Part shown: positions 1 to 10,849 of the stretch, one piece after another | Position numbering within the stretch: position 1 is the stretch's first letter | Layout of the letters: each line of letters begins with the position of its first letter | NCBI GenBank assembly: GCA_037127315.1 | Contig: JBBBDQ010000310.1 | Coordinates: forward strand, 4,539,001-4,603,000 | Direction of reading: 5' to 3' | Length of the DNA: 64,000 nucleotides | Source: Ascarosepion bandense | Lineage: Eukaryota > Mollusca > Cephalopoda > Sepiida > Sepiidae | Program-made: the position numbers and the translations under genes | Notes under the pieces: model-generated | Seen by the model: only the letters and a program-made list of their open reading frames with translations | What the model was told of the DNA's origin: nothing | Database searches by the model: none

Positions 1-84
1 AAGACAAAGAGAGCTGTCCTAAAATGACATGGCACACTACAGTTAAAGAAGTACTGATTAAAGGTTAGATCCCTGAAGGATTCA

Positions 85-681
85 AACTAGAAAATTTTTC
101 TTGTCAGAATCTATCTTGCGCATTTATAAATTTACCATTTCTTTGTGCATTCAATACTGTTGCTATATCTGGTTGGGTGCTCCTGCTATTTATCTTGAGG
201 TTCTCGACTAAATCCAAAGAAGGGTCGGCAATGTAATTGGTCCTGACTTGGCATTTCTACTTCAGTCACTTTCTCACCACTACTATGTGGCTTTTTTTCT
301 GTCTTTTCAACAAATATTTTCATGGCAAATGCTCTGATGAGCCATTTACCCTGGTGCCCTGTCCACATGAATTTAAACGTGCTACTAGATTGGTATCCTT
401 TTTACTCTTACTGCTGGAATAGTTAAATATAACCGCCACTTTTACTCCAACTGTTTTTTTTTTTTGCACTTCCAACTTGTGGCACTCCTTTCTGTTTACT
501 TACTTCCCTGGTAGCTACAATCTCAAAAAATTTAAATGCATTGTCAACTGCCATCTTCTATCTTTTTTAAGTCTCTTTTATTTTTTATCATTGTACCCAG
601 TCTTTTCTCTCACTGTAACCACTTGCAAACTAGTGGCAGTCTCACCTTGTTTGAGGTAAAATTATTAAAAAAAAAAAAAAA
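85..681 (+). mobile_element. LINE 3' end (Jockey/CR1-like), decayed ORF2 C-terminus plus tail
   Basis: This is the 3' end of a non-LTR retrotransposon. It carries the decayed last part of the reverse-transcriptase ORF, the 3' UTR and a poly-A tail (about 665-681). A readable stretch around 300-400 contains the motif YFHGKCSDE followed by HEFKRATRLV, and about 500-560 reads like the FPGSYNLKKFKC block. I recognise both blocks as the C-terminal end of a LINE ORF very common in octopus genomes. The same order of blocks recurs at 16.4-17.1 kb (+), 23.8-24.1 kb (-), 8.8-9.5 kb (+), 22.2-22.4 kb (+) and 34.1-34.3 kb (+). All copies end with a 'ccagtgg...ttgcttggggtgaaat' block and an A-rich run. 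Several frameshifts make this copy non-coding. The 5' boundary is uncertain. The clade (Jockey versus CR1) cannot be fixed by eye. Confidence 0.8.
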
Positions 682-689
682 GAAATGAA

Positions 690-2593
690 AAAAGAAACAC
701 CAACTGAATCCAGACTTTGCAACTTGCCCAATATTAATAATAATAAGTGGAGGGATATTGTGGTGCTTTACTGTGCAACTGCTAGAAGAATAAGGTAGGT
801 AGCGAGGTATATATTTTTTTCTTCTTGATGACATTTTCTTTTTCTCATATTCTCTCATACTCAGTAACCACTTATGTCTTAGTGAATTTATTACTTTGCT
901 TGGGGTGGAGGCATTAAAAAATATCCATATATATATATGTATGTATATTTTATAAGTAAAATGGATATTTCCAAAAAGTTAGGTACAGACAGGCATCAAC
1001 AGATTGAAACAAAAACCATTTGAAATTCTGCAAACACAAATCAGCAAAGAATATGCAATTCTTGCAACCAGAACAGCATTAATATTGAGAAAATGCATAT
1101 GTCACATCACAATAAAGATGGCTGCCTCTATAAAACAGTAGATAAACACAGAGGTGTTAGGTATAAGATTTTTGCATGCCAAAGAGAAAAAATAAGTAAC
1201 TCACTAAGAGCTTTCTTGCTGTGTTTTGTAGACATGTGATGAGCAGGAAGTTGTTATCACAAAAGAATGTGCAAATCTGCAGAATGAGCCTCTGATAGGG
1301 CATCCATATTTACAATCAACACGAGACAACAATGATTTGATTCAAGAATGCAGATGATGTAAAAATTAATGACAGCACTATTGGAATTGTTCTTCCAATT
1401 TTGGTGGGCCATTGATCATCCTCAAAATTGGTTGGCTGGGCTTATATATGTCATCCACAAGAAATAAGGATATTAGAAAGCGACGTTTTGTTAGATTCCA
1501 AAGTGATCGATTCCAGATCTTGGAAATTTCTTTTCAGCATTTGCTATGGTATAGATGAGTTGATGAGGACTTTCTAGAGCTTATAACTGGGTGCATCATG
1601 TTGCTGTGGAGCAAGAGATGATTTTCCATGACCTGGATTCTTCCCTTGCTATCAAACCTTCAAAAGTAGCAAATAAAGAAACTGATGGCAACAGAGTTCT
1701 GCAATGCAAAATTTGTGTTGCTTTTGGAATTCATGCTACATGGTCAGGCAGTTAAGGCAGTCAAATACCCACTGAGCTGACTGTGGAAGCTGTTCACCAA
1801 AAATGTCTAGAGTCATTGTGTGAGTGTGTCATCCTGATACTGTTGTAGAGTGGCTGACACTTCCTGCAGCACTCTCAATTATGGAATGTCCCATGGGCTG
1901 AAATGGTCCATTTATATAAAGAATAGTAGCATTCAAGTAATATTTGGACTGATTACTTTGGCAATTATTGCAATCTGACCTCTTCTCTCTGTGTAGTAAG
2001 TTTTGTCTGTCTTGTCTGTCATTGTACTGTTCTGTGTATATTCATTTAGAAGCAGATATTATGCTAAATAATACCACAGCATACTTTCTCTGTGTATCGT
2101 ATCCACCTTAGCAATACAACAGATACTCAAAATTGTCCCCCCTACACGTGGCCAACATGACAAAAGAGATGGTTTAGAGGTTTGTCACATCTACTACATA
2201 TTTTTAATTTACTTTCTTCATATTGTCATCTTTTTGGGTGCTTCACGTGGTATATCCAGGGAGTAGTTGCACATAGATGAATCTGTTGGGGCAGAGGTAC
2301 ATGGGAAATCCAGTCACTTGCTGTAATGTTACTTTAGGAAAGTATTTATAGACTTGTTCAACAATGTAACGAGAACCTTAATCTTGATGGCATCTGCACT
2401 GACAAACTGCAGAGTAGTGATGATGGCATATGAATAATATTTTAATTTCAAAGTAATAAACATGTTGAATTAGTAAATGTGTGCACATTACTTTTTAGAT
2501 ATTTCTAATATCAGTAGACATAAATGAAAACTGTTTAAAACACAGGAAAATTTGCTCAACATCTGTGTATCCACTAATATTTAAAGTAATAAG

Positions 2594-2596
<3 letters not shown>
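690..2596. other. No gene recognised; AT-rich with one exon-like open stretch
   Basis: I see no confirmed coding region. One 40-codon open stretch (1235-1357) starts just after a pyrimidine-rich tract ending in 'tgttttgtag', which looks like a splice acceptor, but the peptide resembles no family I know. A short (TA)n lies at 929-939. The segment 1000-1900 is less AT-rich than its surroundings and could be an old repeat or a decayed coding region. Confidence 0.4.
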
Positions 2597-2645
<49 letters not shown>

Positions 2646-2682
2646 TAGATAGATAGATGTGTGTGTGTGTGTGTGTGTGTGT
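2597..2682. repeat. Compound microsatellite (AT)n-(GATA)n-(GT)n
   Basis: About 45 bp of perfect AT dinucleotides run into four GATA units and then about 24 bp of GT. The three motifs are contiguous and have no interruptions. Confidence 0.97.
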
Positions 2683-3066
2683 AGTGTTGAGTTGTGATGA
2701 TGCTTAGAGCCAAGATTGCTGCATTTTTTCAGTGGTTAACTGATAAAAAGATTATTTAGCAAGCAGGTTTTTGTTATAAAGTTCCCAATATCAAAATAGA
2801 AAGTTATTAGTATTAATGTGGAGAAGTTTGTTACTTAACTGAGCAGAGTCATGCTGACTTTGAAGTTTCATGAAGCCACCATATTCCAATTTTATTATTA
2901 TTCATATGGATTATTGTGTAATTTAATATTTTGGTATGTAAGTGGGTCTACAGGTGGTTAATTGCTTTTGATTGCTTTTGCTGTGTTGACTTCTTTTAAA
3001 TAATGCAACATTAAAAAGAAGTCAATACAACAAACAAACATAGGTAAGAAATATATATATATATAT

Positions 3067-3410
3067 GGGCACCAATTTTTCTTTTAAAAATGTTTCATTG
3101 AATATGGCGCAGATAATTTTATTAAATTTCTATCTAGTTTTCCCAACATTCATTTTCCATTTGGTGCGAGTAAGGGAGTGCAAAAATTTTCCTTATTGTT
3201 CATTAATCCAAGCACTTTTGACTACTCATTAAGCCATTTTCTGATGGATTTGTTTTAGGTGTTATTAATTTGAAAATGGCTAAAGAAGTGGCTGAAAGTG
3301 CTTGAGACAATAGACAATGTTTTGCACTCCCTTACTCCTACCAAATGAAAAAATATAAGAATATTGAAAATACTAAATAAAAAATTAATCAAATTTTCCT
3401 CATATATCAT
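3067..3410. repeat. Fold-back repeat: two opposed copies of repeat family F
   Basis: The left arm (about 3105-3244) and right arm (about 3271-3390) are imperfect reverse complements separated by a spacer of about 26 bp. The clearest matching blocks are 'ccatttggtgcgagtaaggg' (3157-3176) against its reverse complement at 3328-3347, and 'aagccattttctga' (3231-3244) against 'tgaaaatggctaaa' (3271-3284). The block 'agcacttttgac...aagccatttt' also occurs in the family-F copies at 6.9, 33.1, 39.0 and 58.4 kb. The left arm is preceded by (TA)8 at 3052-3066 and the right arm is followed by a CA-rich run at 3410-3422. No ORF and no transposase is visible. Confidence 0.75.
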
Positions 3411-3429
3411 ACACACACACATACCTAAA

Positions 3430-4883
3430 TTGAAATTGAGTGTCATTATACCTTTAACATTTTGATATAAACTTTAATCAGTGTTTTTGTATTTCTTTTC
3501 ACTTTCTTCTTGTATATATGAGACTGATTCTATTAATAAAACTGTTATGAGTTTGAAGTTGTTTCTCCTCTGAAGAAAACACATAACTAAAAAGTTTTCT
3601 CATTTTGTCATTCACTTACACACATGTGTATCAATATTTGCACATACTTGCATACACTTGGTTATATATTGCATACATATGCAGTGATACTTTATAGACA
3701 CATTTTCAAACTTGTACATATAAATAAATAGCTACATATATGTATATATGTACAGCAATAAGTAGTTTTAGGAAATCATTTTTATTCTGAAAGAAAAGCA
3801 AGGTAAAATATTTGCCCACTAGTCAGATCAACAGAATTTGATATTTCAGTAGATTTTATTTGATTTTTGTGACAATAAATTTATAAAATGATTTTGATGA
3901 AAGGAAATGGAAGACATTGAAAATGTTTTTGTTCAAAATCAGACAATAAGTAGATTCAGAAATTTTTAGATACCATGTGAAACATTTGATGAATCAATGT
4001 TTACACAATGTTGTTTTAATAACCTGCAAAAAAAATTGATTTTATAGATCTTTACAATTTAAAAAAATAATATATTTTTTTTCAATTTTATCTTTTCAAC
4101 CTAGGTTTTTGTTTTATTCTGAAGTATTTATCAATATAATATTTTATCTCAGCATTTAAATTACCAGGACATAGTGGATGTTTTGAATGAAGTTAAGCAA
4201 GATCTATAAAAGGGGGAAAAGGTCAAAAGATATATCTAACAAATATGGAAACAAGTTAATATTTTAATACAATAATTTATCATTTGCAATAGAGTTAATT
4301 TTATATTCAACAAAGAAACGTAGGTTAGAATCTATATTTATATAGCTGCATTTATAGTATGCGCATGTGACTGTGTGCTAATTGATATTGAATATTGGAG
4401 ATTCACTTATCAGCAAGAACTTATACTTCACTTTGAGACCTTTTTCAGGATGACTGCTGCTGTATAGGCAGTGCCAACAGAGGCATAGCTAGAGATGGAA
4501 GCAGCTAGCAAGAAAGCCAGAAGAGAGTAAAACAATAAAGAAGAAATGGTGTCAAGACAAGAGAAGAGTAACTTTTAAATGAGTAGGAAACAGAAAATAT
4601 GAAAGAGCACAAGAAGGGTGCTGCAGATCTGTGTAGAAAATATCAAACTTATTTGTATAGATTTGTAGGAATTCAAACAATGGACATCTAATGTATATAA
4701 TAAAAACAAACAAGGACTCTACAAAGACAGTGCTTATGTAAAATATAAAAAGATATATAAACAGAGCCAATATAATAAATATAAGAAAACCAATACTTTA
4801 AAGATTCATGTGAACCCCTAGATTGTTGTACAATAATAATGATCTTATATCTAAATCTAATCTAAACTTATTTATAAATGGAA

Positions 4884-4888
<5 letters not shown>
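3430..4888. other. AT-rich DNA, no feature recognised
   Basis: There are only short poly-A and poly-T runs (for example 4063-4082). The minus-strand open frame at 4552-4770 is hydrophobic, low in complexity and unlike any family I know, so I treat it as chance. Confidence 0.6.

Positions 4889-4929
<41 letters not shown>
4889..4929. repeat. (TG)n microsatellite
   Basis: About 20 perfect TG units are followed by TATG variants. It sits at the left edge of the repeat-like segment described next. Confidence 0.97.
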
Positions 4930-4937
<8 letters not shown>

Positions 4938-5191
4938 GTCCATTACCTACAGACTCCAAAACGGCTGAACTGATTTTCTTGAAAATTTACACAGTTGTAC
5001 TATAAGCATCTGCGAGTGTTCTTTTGCATCAAGGTACCCCTGATAAATATCAAAAATCGATAATCAAAAAAATCGGGTCATAGAAGGAGTGGTCTGATTT
5101 TAATCAAATTTGATACACTCATAGACAAAGACATAAGAAACGATATTCAGAAGTTTCAAGGTTGCAGTTCTTACAATAGTGCAGAAAATCG

Positions 5192-5224
<33 letters not shown>
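4930..5224. repeat. Unclassified interspersed repeat segment ending in (AT)n
   Basis: The segment contains 'ccaaaacggctgaactgatt', a kind of sequence I know from non-autonomous repeats in many invertebrates. It is bounded by (TG)n on the left and a perfect (AT)15 on the right (5195-5224). It has no coding capacity. It abuts the Helitron-like segment and may be part of the same composite insertion. Confidence 0.45.
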
Positions 5225-5228
<4 letters not shown>

Positions 5229-5407
5229 CAAGATGTTTGTGTGTGCATCTGTTTATTTGCCTGTATGTCCTTTATACAAATCCACAATTTTTATCCAATT
5301 CTCACCAAACTTCACACAAATATTCTTTAGGCTGTATCTGAGCTCCAGAACCATGAATTAGTTTTACAGCTTTCATTAAACCCGAGCAACACCAGGCTAT
5401 ACTGCTA

Positions 5408-5408
<1 letters not shown>
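5225..5408 (+). mobile_element. Helitron-like non-autonomous element, 3' end
   Basis: The right end reads cccgagcaacaccagg (5381-5396), then 'ctatactg' and a terminal CTAG (5405-5408) followed directly by T. A short imperfect hairpin about 8-10 nt before a CTRR end, inserted 5' of a T, is the known 3' signature of Helitrons, which move by rolling-circle replication. The hairpin stem has one mismatch. The left end is obscured by (AT)n, so the typical 5' TC could not be fixed. No Rep/helicase is encoded, so this would be a non-autonomous copy. Confidence 0.5.

Positions 5409-5446
<38 letters not shown>
5409..5446. repeat. (TA)n microsatellite
   Basis: About 19 perfect TA units begin immediately after the CTAG end of the Helitron-like segment. 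A further (AT)n run lies at 5629-5657. Confidence 0.97.
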
Positions 5447-5448
<2 letters not shown>

Positions 5449-5625
5449 TTGTGTGAATTAATAAATATACATATGGGAATACACATGTATAAAAATATTA
5501 TTCAGGTGTTGATAAAAAAGTGCTCAATGTAGTATAAACAAAGCTATTAATTACATATATTAATGAATATACATATAAATGATATACATGTTAATAAATA
5601 TACATATTAATTATTAACTATTGAT

Positions 5626-5657
<32 letters not shown>

Positions 5658-5994
5658 GCATATGCACACTGTAGAATTGTATATTCATATGAACTCTCAA
5701 CCAAATTAACTCTCCCAAACACTAAAATTGTTACCACCACTTCCAAGATGATTGGTTATATTGTCAGGTTAAAAAAGACACCATATGAAAAGTAGTTGGA
5801 AGGTAGTATTATGAAATTGGTATGATTTTTGTGGGTATTTGTGTTTTTGGTTTTGTGTATTTTATAAGCATGTTTTTGGCAGTGAGGATGAAACAGAATG
5901 TGTGGTGGAGTAGTTTAAAGATTTATTCAGTATGTCTCTCTTCTTCAGAGAAATAATTAGGGCTGCATAGTCTGAGGGCTCTAAGGTAGAAAGA

Positions 5995-6785
5995 TTCTAA
6001 CCATTAACATCTTATTTTTCATAATTTTAATACATTGTTATTTAGTACTTTATTATTTCATTGGAAGATTCTAACCATTACCATCTTATTTTTGAAAATT
6101 TATTCATAAAAAAATGACTTAATACTCTTATACATTATTTTTACTTGAATTTTAAATGGAAATATATTTCATTTTTATGATTCCAGACTCATAAACACAC
6201 ATTCATACATGATTTTCTCACATTTATTTAGAATAGCAAATCATTTCATCACTTGACACATATACCTTATTTTACATATTAACTTCATTCACTTATAAAC
6301 ATTCACATATGATTCTCTCATTTTATTTTTAAAAAACAAAACTGTTCCCTTGCTTGACACTTGTATACAATACTTGCTACATATTTTGAGCGAAAATGTA
6401 TTTTGTTGCTGTCATTCATATATACTAATGTTACCAATATATACACGCACTTAATTTGTCTATAGTTTAAATACGATTGATGCACATTATTTTTGCTTAC
6501 ATGTACTTACATTCATAATAAACATCTGTTTTTATTACTCATGGCACACCCACTTAAACAGACACAAGTTTTTTCTTCTACATTTAATATTCATCCACTG
6601 CTTTATCAGATGTGACACTTATCTGACCAATGAAACTATACCTCAATCAACATACTGTCTCTTGATATTTTAAAAAAGATTTTTAAATCATTCTTCCTTA
6701 AAGAATTTCTGAAAGAGCTTGTTCAAGTGAAATGTTAAAGACACTTTTTTCCTACTTTTTCTTTACTTATTCTACTCATCTTGTT
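5995..6785 (-). repeat. Unclassified interspersed repeat J, copy 1
   Basis: Almost this whole segment reappears in reverse complement at about 62348-63172. Diagnostic blocks are 'gaagattctaaccatta' (about 6064) against 'taatggttagaatctt' (about 63087), and 'gttaaagacacttttttcct' (about 6734) against 'aaaaaagtgtctttaa' (62379). Between them, two sub-repeats of about 120 bp ('cattcatacatgattttctc' and 'cattcacatatgattctctc') lie in the same order in both copies. I defined the reported strand relative to the 62-kb copy. There is no ORF, no terminal inverted repeat I can see, and no poly-A. A (TA)n tract (6809-6863) lies beside the right end. Confidence 0.75.
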
Positions 6786-6805
6786 GGATTCTGATCCATA
6801 TATTC

Positions 6806-6808
<3 letters not shown>

Positions 6809-6863
<55 letters not shown>
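6809..6863. repeat. (TA)n microsatellite
   Basis: About 27 perfect TA units lie between repeat J (left) and a copy of repeat F (right). Confidence 0.97.
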
Positions 6864-6867
<4 letters not shown>

Positions 6868-7090
6868 GAATGTATATTTGGGAAGCAACCTTTCTTTTTG
6901 AAAATGACCAACAAGGAAGATTTTATTTATTCTTGATTTAATTTTTCTGGTATTTTAACATGTTTCCTTTTTGCTGATCAGAAGGAGTGTAAAATGTTCT
7001 ATAATTATTAGTTTTCAAGCACTTTTAACCTCTTCACTGGCCATTCTCAAGGGTCTTATGTTTTCAATGTTGTTATTTTTTTCTCATGTA
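6864..7090 (+). repeat. Interspersed repeat family F, copy
   Basis: This copy follows the (TA)n tract directly. Shared blocks are 'gaaaatgaccaacaaggaag' near the left and 'aagcacttttaac...cactggccattctcaaggg' near the right. The same blocks in the same order occur at 33002-33205 and 58256-58470 (+) and in reverse at 38945-39134. All four have a (TA)n or (TG)n run at the same edge. It has no ORF and its class is unknown. Confidence 0.7.
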
Positions 7091-8680
7091 ATTTTTTTTT
7101 TGCTTTTGAAAAAGAGTGGTCTTTCAAAACTCATGTGCTGCACATGATTAGAAATCATGTGATCATTTTTCTATCTTAAAAACTTTTAATACTCCATTTT
7201 CACTATTAAATAATGTAAGGGTGATGGTAAGAGAGAATTGTTTGATATATAGTACCTCTCGAATAGAGATATACTTTTGATATTGTGATTTAAACAGTAT
7301 TCTTGTATTTTTTACCAGAATTTTCCTTAAGGGTTCTTGTAAACTATAGGTTAATAAATGTTCTTTTTATTGCACTTTGGCTGGGTAAGTGGCATGTAAG
7401 ATGTCTATTTATGAGGTGGTAGTGTCCAATATAGGTAATTGATTTATGACAAGAGACAGTCTTGTATTGGGTATTGAAATTCAATGATATAATTGGGAAA
7501 ATTATTGTTGACTAATGTTTGTTTTGTGTGTTTTAGTTTGCTCAAAAATATTCTTTGAGAGGAGTAATTTTGATGTGCTTTATTTAAGAAGTTTTTTATT
7601 ACTGCTATTTTATATCTTTCCGGGTATTGGCTATTATAGTTAAGAAGACAAGAGTTCTTACTGGTAGTTTTCTTTTATATGAGTATGTGATAAATTCTTT
7701 GGTTTTTAGCTCTATATAAGCATCAAAGAATGAAATTTTATTATTGTCCATGAGTTCATAGGTAAATTTTAGCATTGAGTTATTTTCAAAATTTGATTTC
7801 AGATTTACAATTTCGTCTATTCTTTATCAAAATATAATTGTCATCAACATACCTAGTCTAAATTTCTGGTTTATTGGTTGTTTTAAACTCACTGTTTTTA
7901 ATATCGGACATGTAAAAATAAGAGAAAGTAGGACCTAATCGTTTTCCAATGATGACAACATTAGTTTGGATGTAAATATTACCATTATAGTCATATTTCT
8001 AAAGAATTGCTGGTTGAATTTTGGGAGGTAGGATATATATATTGCATAAATTGTAAATTGAGTATGTCAAGGTGTAATTATTTTATACCTTATTTTAATA
8101 TATATATATATATATATATAAAATATTTGTTGTTATATAATCTTAGACTGCTCTGCTTTATTTAGGTACTGTAATTTATGGTTTTTATACTTTTTTACAA
8201 TTTTAGGGTGTAATATTTTGACATTTTTAGGGCATAAAATATTTCATCCTTTTCACAGGCCAGTAGGCATAAAAATGGTGTTTACATTAAATATTATATA
8301 TTTGGATTTCAAAGAAACATCTAAACATTGAAGTTTGCATGACTTTTTTAAATTAGATTACAAGCTCACTTCAGGCCAAAGGGTATTTTTCTTACTCAAG
8401 ATTTTTTTCATCTAGGCAGTCATAACAAAATCAACCTATTACTGCATAAAATTTCCTTAAAATTTTAGCTTTTTGTCTAATTTACTTTACTGGATGATGG
8501 CAATCTTATGGCTGGTGTATCTTTAAATTTTTTTTTTTAAATTGGATACCATGCCCAAATGGGTTAAATAATTTCAAGATCTTACCTTAATAAGAGGTAA
8601 TTAAACCAAAGAAGGTATAGAACTTACTAATTTTCAAATCCTACAGAAAAACCACAAACTTTTTGCCTTTAGTGTGTGTA
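7091..8680. other. AT-rich DNA, no gene
   Basis: There is a (TA)n run at 8098-8121 and another short one at 8681-8701. I recognise no coding sequence, RNA gene or repeat family here. Confidence 0.6.
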
Positions 8681-8786
8681 TATATATGTATATATATATA
8701 ATTAATATAAGTAGAATATTATCATTTAGCTGATTGTTGTTGCCTTCAACATCCTGATACCAGAGTTTTGTAGGCAGTTTTTTTGA

Positions 8787-8970
8787 GTTGGATACTTCAA
8801 ATTCTATTTTTCCTACCTTTATCCCCAGCCTTCCTCCATTTAAACTTGTTGACAATCCTGTGATATGGCTTCCCTCTGTCTTTTCTGCAAGTATTTTCAT
8901 GGCAACTGCTCTGACAAGCTTTTTTTTTTCTGGTTCCCTGACCACATGTATTTACACATGCTACTTAGAT
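8787..8970 (+). mobile_element. LINE 3' end (Jockey/CR1-like), left piece
   Basis: The block 'tattttcatggcaactgctctgacaagc...ctggttccctgaccacatgtattt...catgctac' matches the equivalent part of the LINE ends at about 320-385 and 16.70-16.76 kb. The reading frame is broken. The sequence stops at 'tagat' and the LINE resumes after the SINE at about 9231, so a SINE has inserted within it. Confidence 0.75.
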
Positions 8971-9230
8971 TACAGATGTACATTGGATATTGGCTTAGAA
9001 CAAGAAATCAGAGAGCCAAGTTGAATTCCAGTTGAAATCATTGTATTTACTTACATGCAGATACCAATCTACCATTTCTCCTCTTAGCTATGGGTTGAAT
9101 AGCAGGACAGTCTACCAGTCTACCACAAACAGTCATGGCAACCTACTGTGGGAAAATCTAGTCTGTCAGTCACATCTCTTTTGAGACTTGATCACCCAAG
9201 TGTGTATCGCATGTAGCACTTAACTGATTG
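8971..9230 (+). mobile_element. tRNA-derived SINE (family A), inserted in a LINE
   Basis: This is an almost complete copy of the commonest SINE in the window. It begins with a degraded tRNA-like head ('cattggatattggcttagaa', then 'gagagccaagttgaattcca' around the B box). The body includes 'ctatgggttgaatagcagg' and 'ggcaacctactg', and it ends 'gcacttaactgattg'. Other copies: 15.28, 15.93, 21.68, 34.6, 52.4, 53.0 and 59.9 kb. SINEs are non-coding and are moved by a partner LINE. This one splits a LINE 3' end, so it is younger than that LINE copy. The flanks resemble each other (ttagat / ctagat) but an exact target duplication could not be fixed. Confidence 0.85.
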
Positions 9231-9530
9231 ACTAGATAAGCATTAAGATCCCACCCTTGTTTCATTGAAATAGCTAAACTACTCTAAAAGTTTCTTTTAT
9301 TGCACTTCCTATTTGTGGAACTCCCTTGTGTTTGTTTACTTCCCTGATATCTACAATCTCTAAAAGTTTAAATGCAACAGCAACTGCCATCTTCTACCTC
9401 CTTGATTCCCATTTTTCTCTTATCCATTCTTCAACATTCCCTGTACTTTTTTTCTCTCACTGTAAACACCCCCACACACCAGTGGCAGACTTGCCTTGTT
9501 TGGGTTAAAATGATTATTAAAAAAAAAGCT
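9231..9530 (+). mobile_element. LINE 3' end (Jockey/CR1-like), right piece with tail
   Basis: This continues the LINE interrupted at 8970. It carries 'tttgtggaactccctt', 'tttacttccctgatatctac', 'aaaagtttaaatgcaa', then 'cacaccagtggcagacttgc', 'ttgtttgggttaaaatgatt' and an A9 tail. The order is identical to the copies at 1 kb and 16-17 kb. The coding frame is lost. Confidence 0.8.
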
Positions 9531-9549
9531 CCTGCCTAACTGGTTTTGA

Positions 9550-9735
9550 ATTCAGAGTTCTCCTTCTCTGAGATTGGTTGCAAACCAAAGCTAGAAGCTG
9601 TCTTTCTATTTACTCCTTACATGGGGAGAAAGAGATGAATTCATCATTCTCAAATGTGTATTTGTGTGAAAATGAATACAATATCCTTAGCTGGATTTTA
9701 AATTTAGCTTGCTGATTCCACATTCAGTGCCAATA
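9550..9735 (-). mobile_element. Old, degraded SINE-A fragment
   Basis: Read on the minus strand, this keeps the order of SINE-A blocks: 'gattggttgcaaaccaaagc', 'tacatggggagaaagagatg', 'gtgtgaaaatgaatacaata' and 'tttagcttgctgattcc'. The divergence is much higher than in the 15-16 or 52-kb copies and both ends are eroded. Confidence 0.6.
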
Positions 9736-9739
9736 ATTA

Positions 9740-10849
9740 CGATATTGTGTTTACATTCATATACCAGGAATATATTGAATTAATTACTTTTAATGAATTC
9801 ATTTTGTCATTCTTTTGCTTTTTCCCTGAATCATGATTTTTTTTTTTCATTGTTTAACCCAAAATAACCAAGTACACTTCAACCAATAATTCTATTGATT
9901 ATGTTGTTGAATAATCAGGTGGTGGAATTTTAGGGTCCTTAACATTTCTTTAGTTTCATTTCTACACTAAGCTTATTGGACCATAGTAACTGTTTGGTAT
10001 TTTTCCATCACCCTATTTTACAAAATGGTAACACTAATTTTGAATATGGTTTTGATATACACTGACTGATGTATCAAAAGCCATGGATAAGAGCCAAATA
10101 TCATGTAGGGTTCTTTCTATCTTGGCAAAGAACACAGATTCCACAAGTGGTCAGAAGATATCTAGACACAACACCACCCAGATGAAAAAGGTTTTATCTT
10201 TTTTTTCTTTTTAGTTATGCCCTGTGGCATGTACTCTCTGTGACACCCTATATAACCACTTAAGTTTTGTACAAAAATTTTCAATTAATCCTGAGAAAAT
10301 TATATATTGTATTATAAAGACATGTTTCTTTTAATTTTTGAAAAACCTTAAGGTTAACCAGACTTTAAATATCTCAATACTTTAAAAATTTCACTTGGAC
10401 TGATGTGCTCGATATAACTATTGAGATGGCCATGCAAATTCTAAACAATATAAAGTCTACAAATTTGTCAGTCAGTAGGAATTCTCATGAGCATTCGGGA
10501 ATACGCAACCCTTCCATGGCCACACATTCATTATTTGGCTGATCAGTACGATTGTGAGTTATATCGTAGCCTCATGTTACTGTTATTATTCTGTGTGACA
10601 TAAAACAGCATGCTCAAGATTAATAATTCTGTGAGTGAATTGTTTCCGTGATATTTTTCTATGGTCACTTGAAGCAAATATTGTTTTCTTTCTGCTCTTG
10701 CTTGTGCAATGTCCAGTTGTATTATATTTCATAATTTAAAATTACTTTATAATTTTTCATTCATAATCAGAAGTAGACTGAAACATGTTGCAATATTCCC
10801 TCATCATAAAAACAGGATGCAGAAATAAAACCACAGGAGAGGATGATCG
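9740..10849. other. AT-rich DNA, no feature recognised
   Basis: There are short T-runs at 9838-9847 and 10197-10206. I found no ORF, repeat or RNA motif I can support. Confidence 0.55.
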
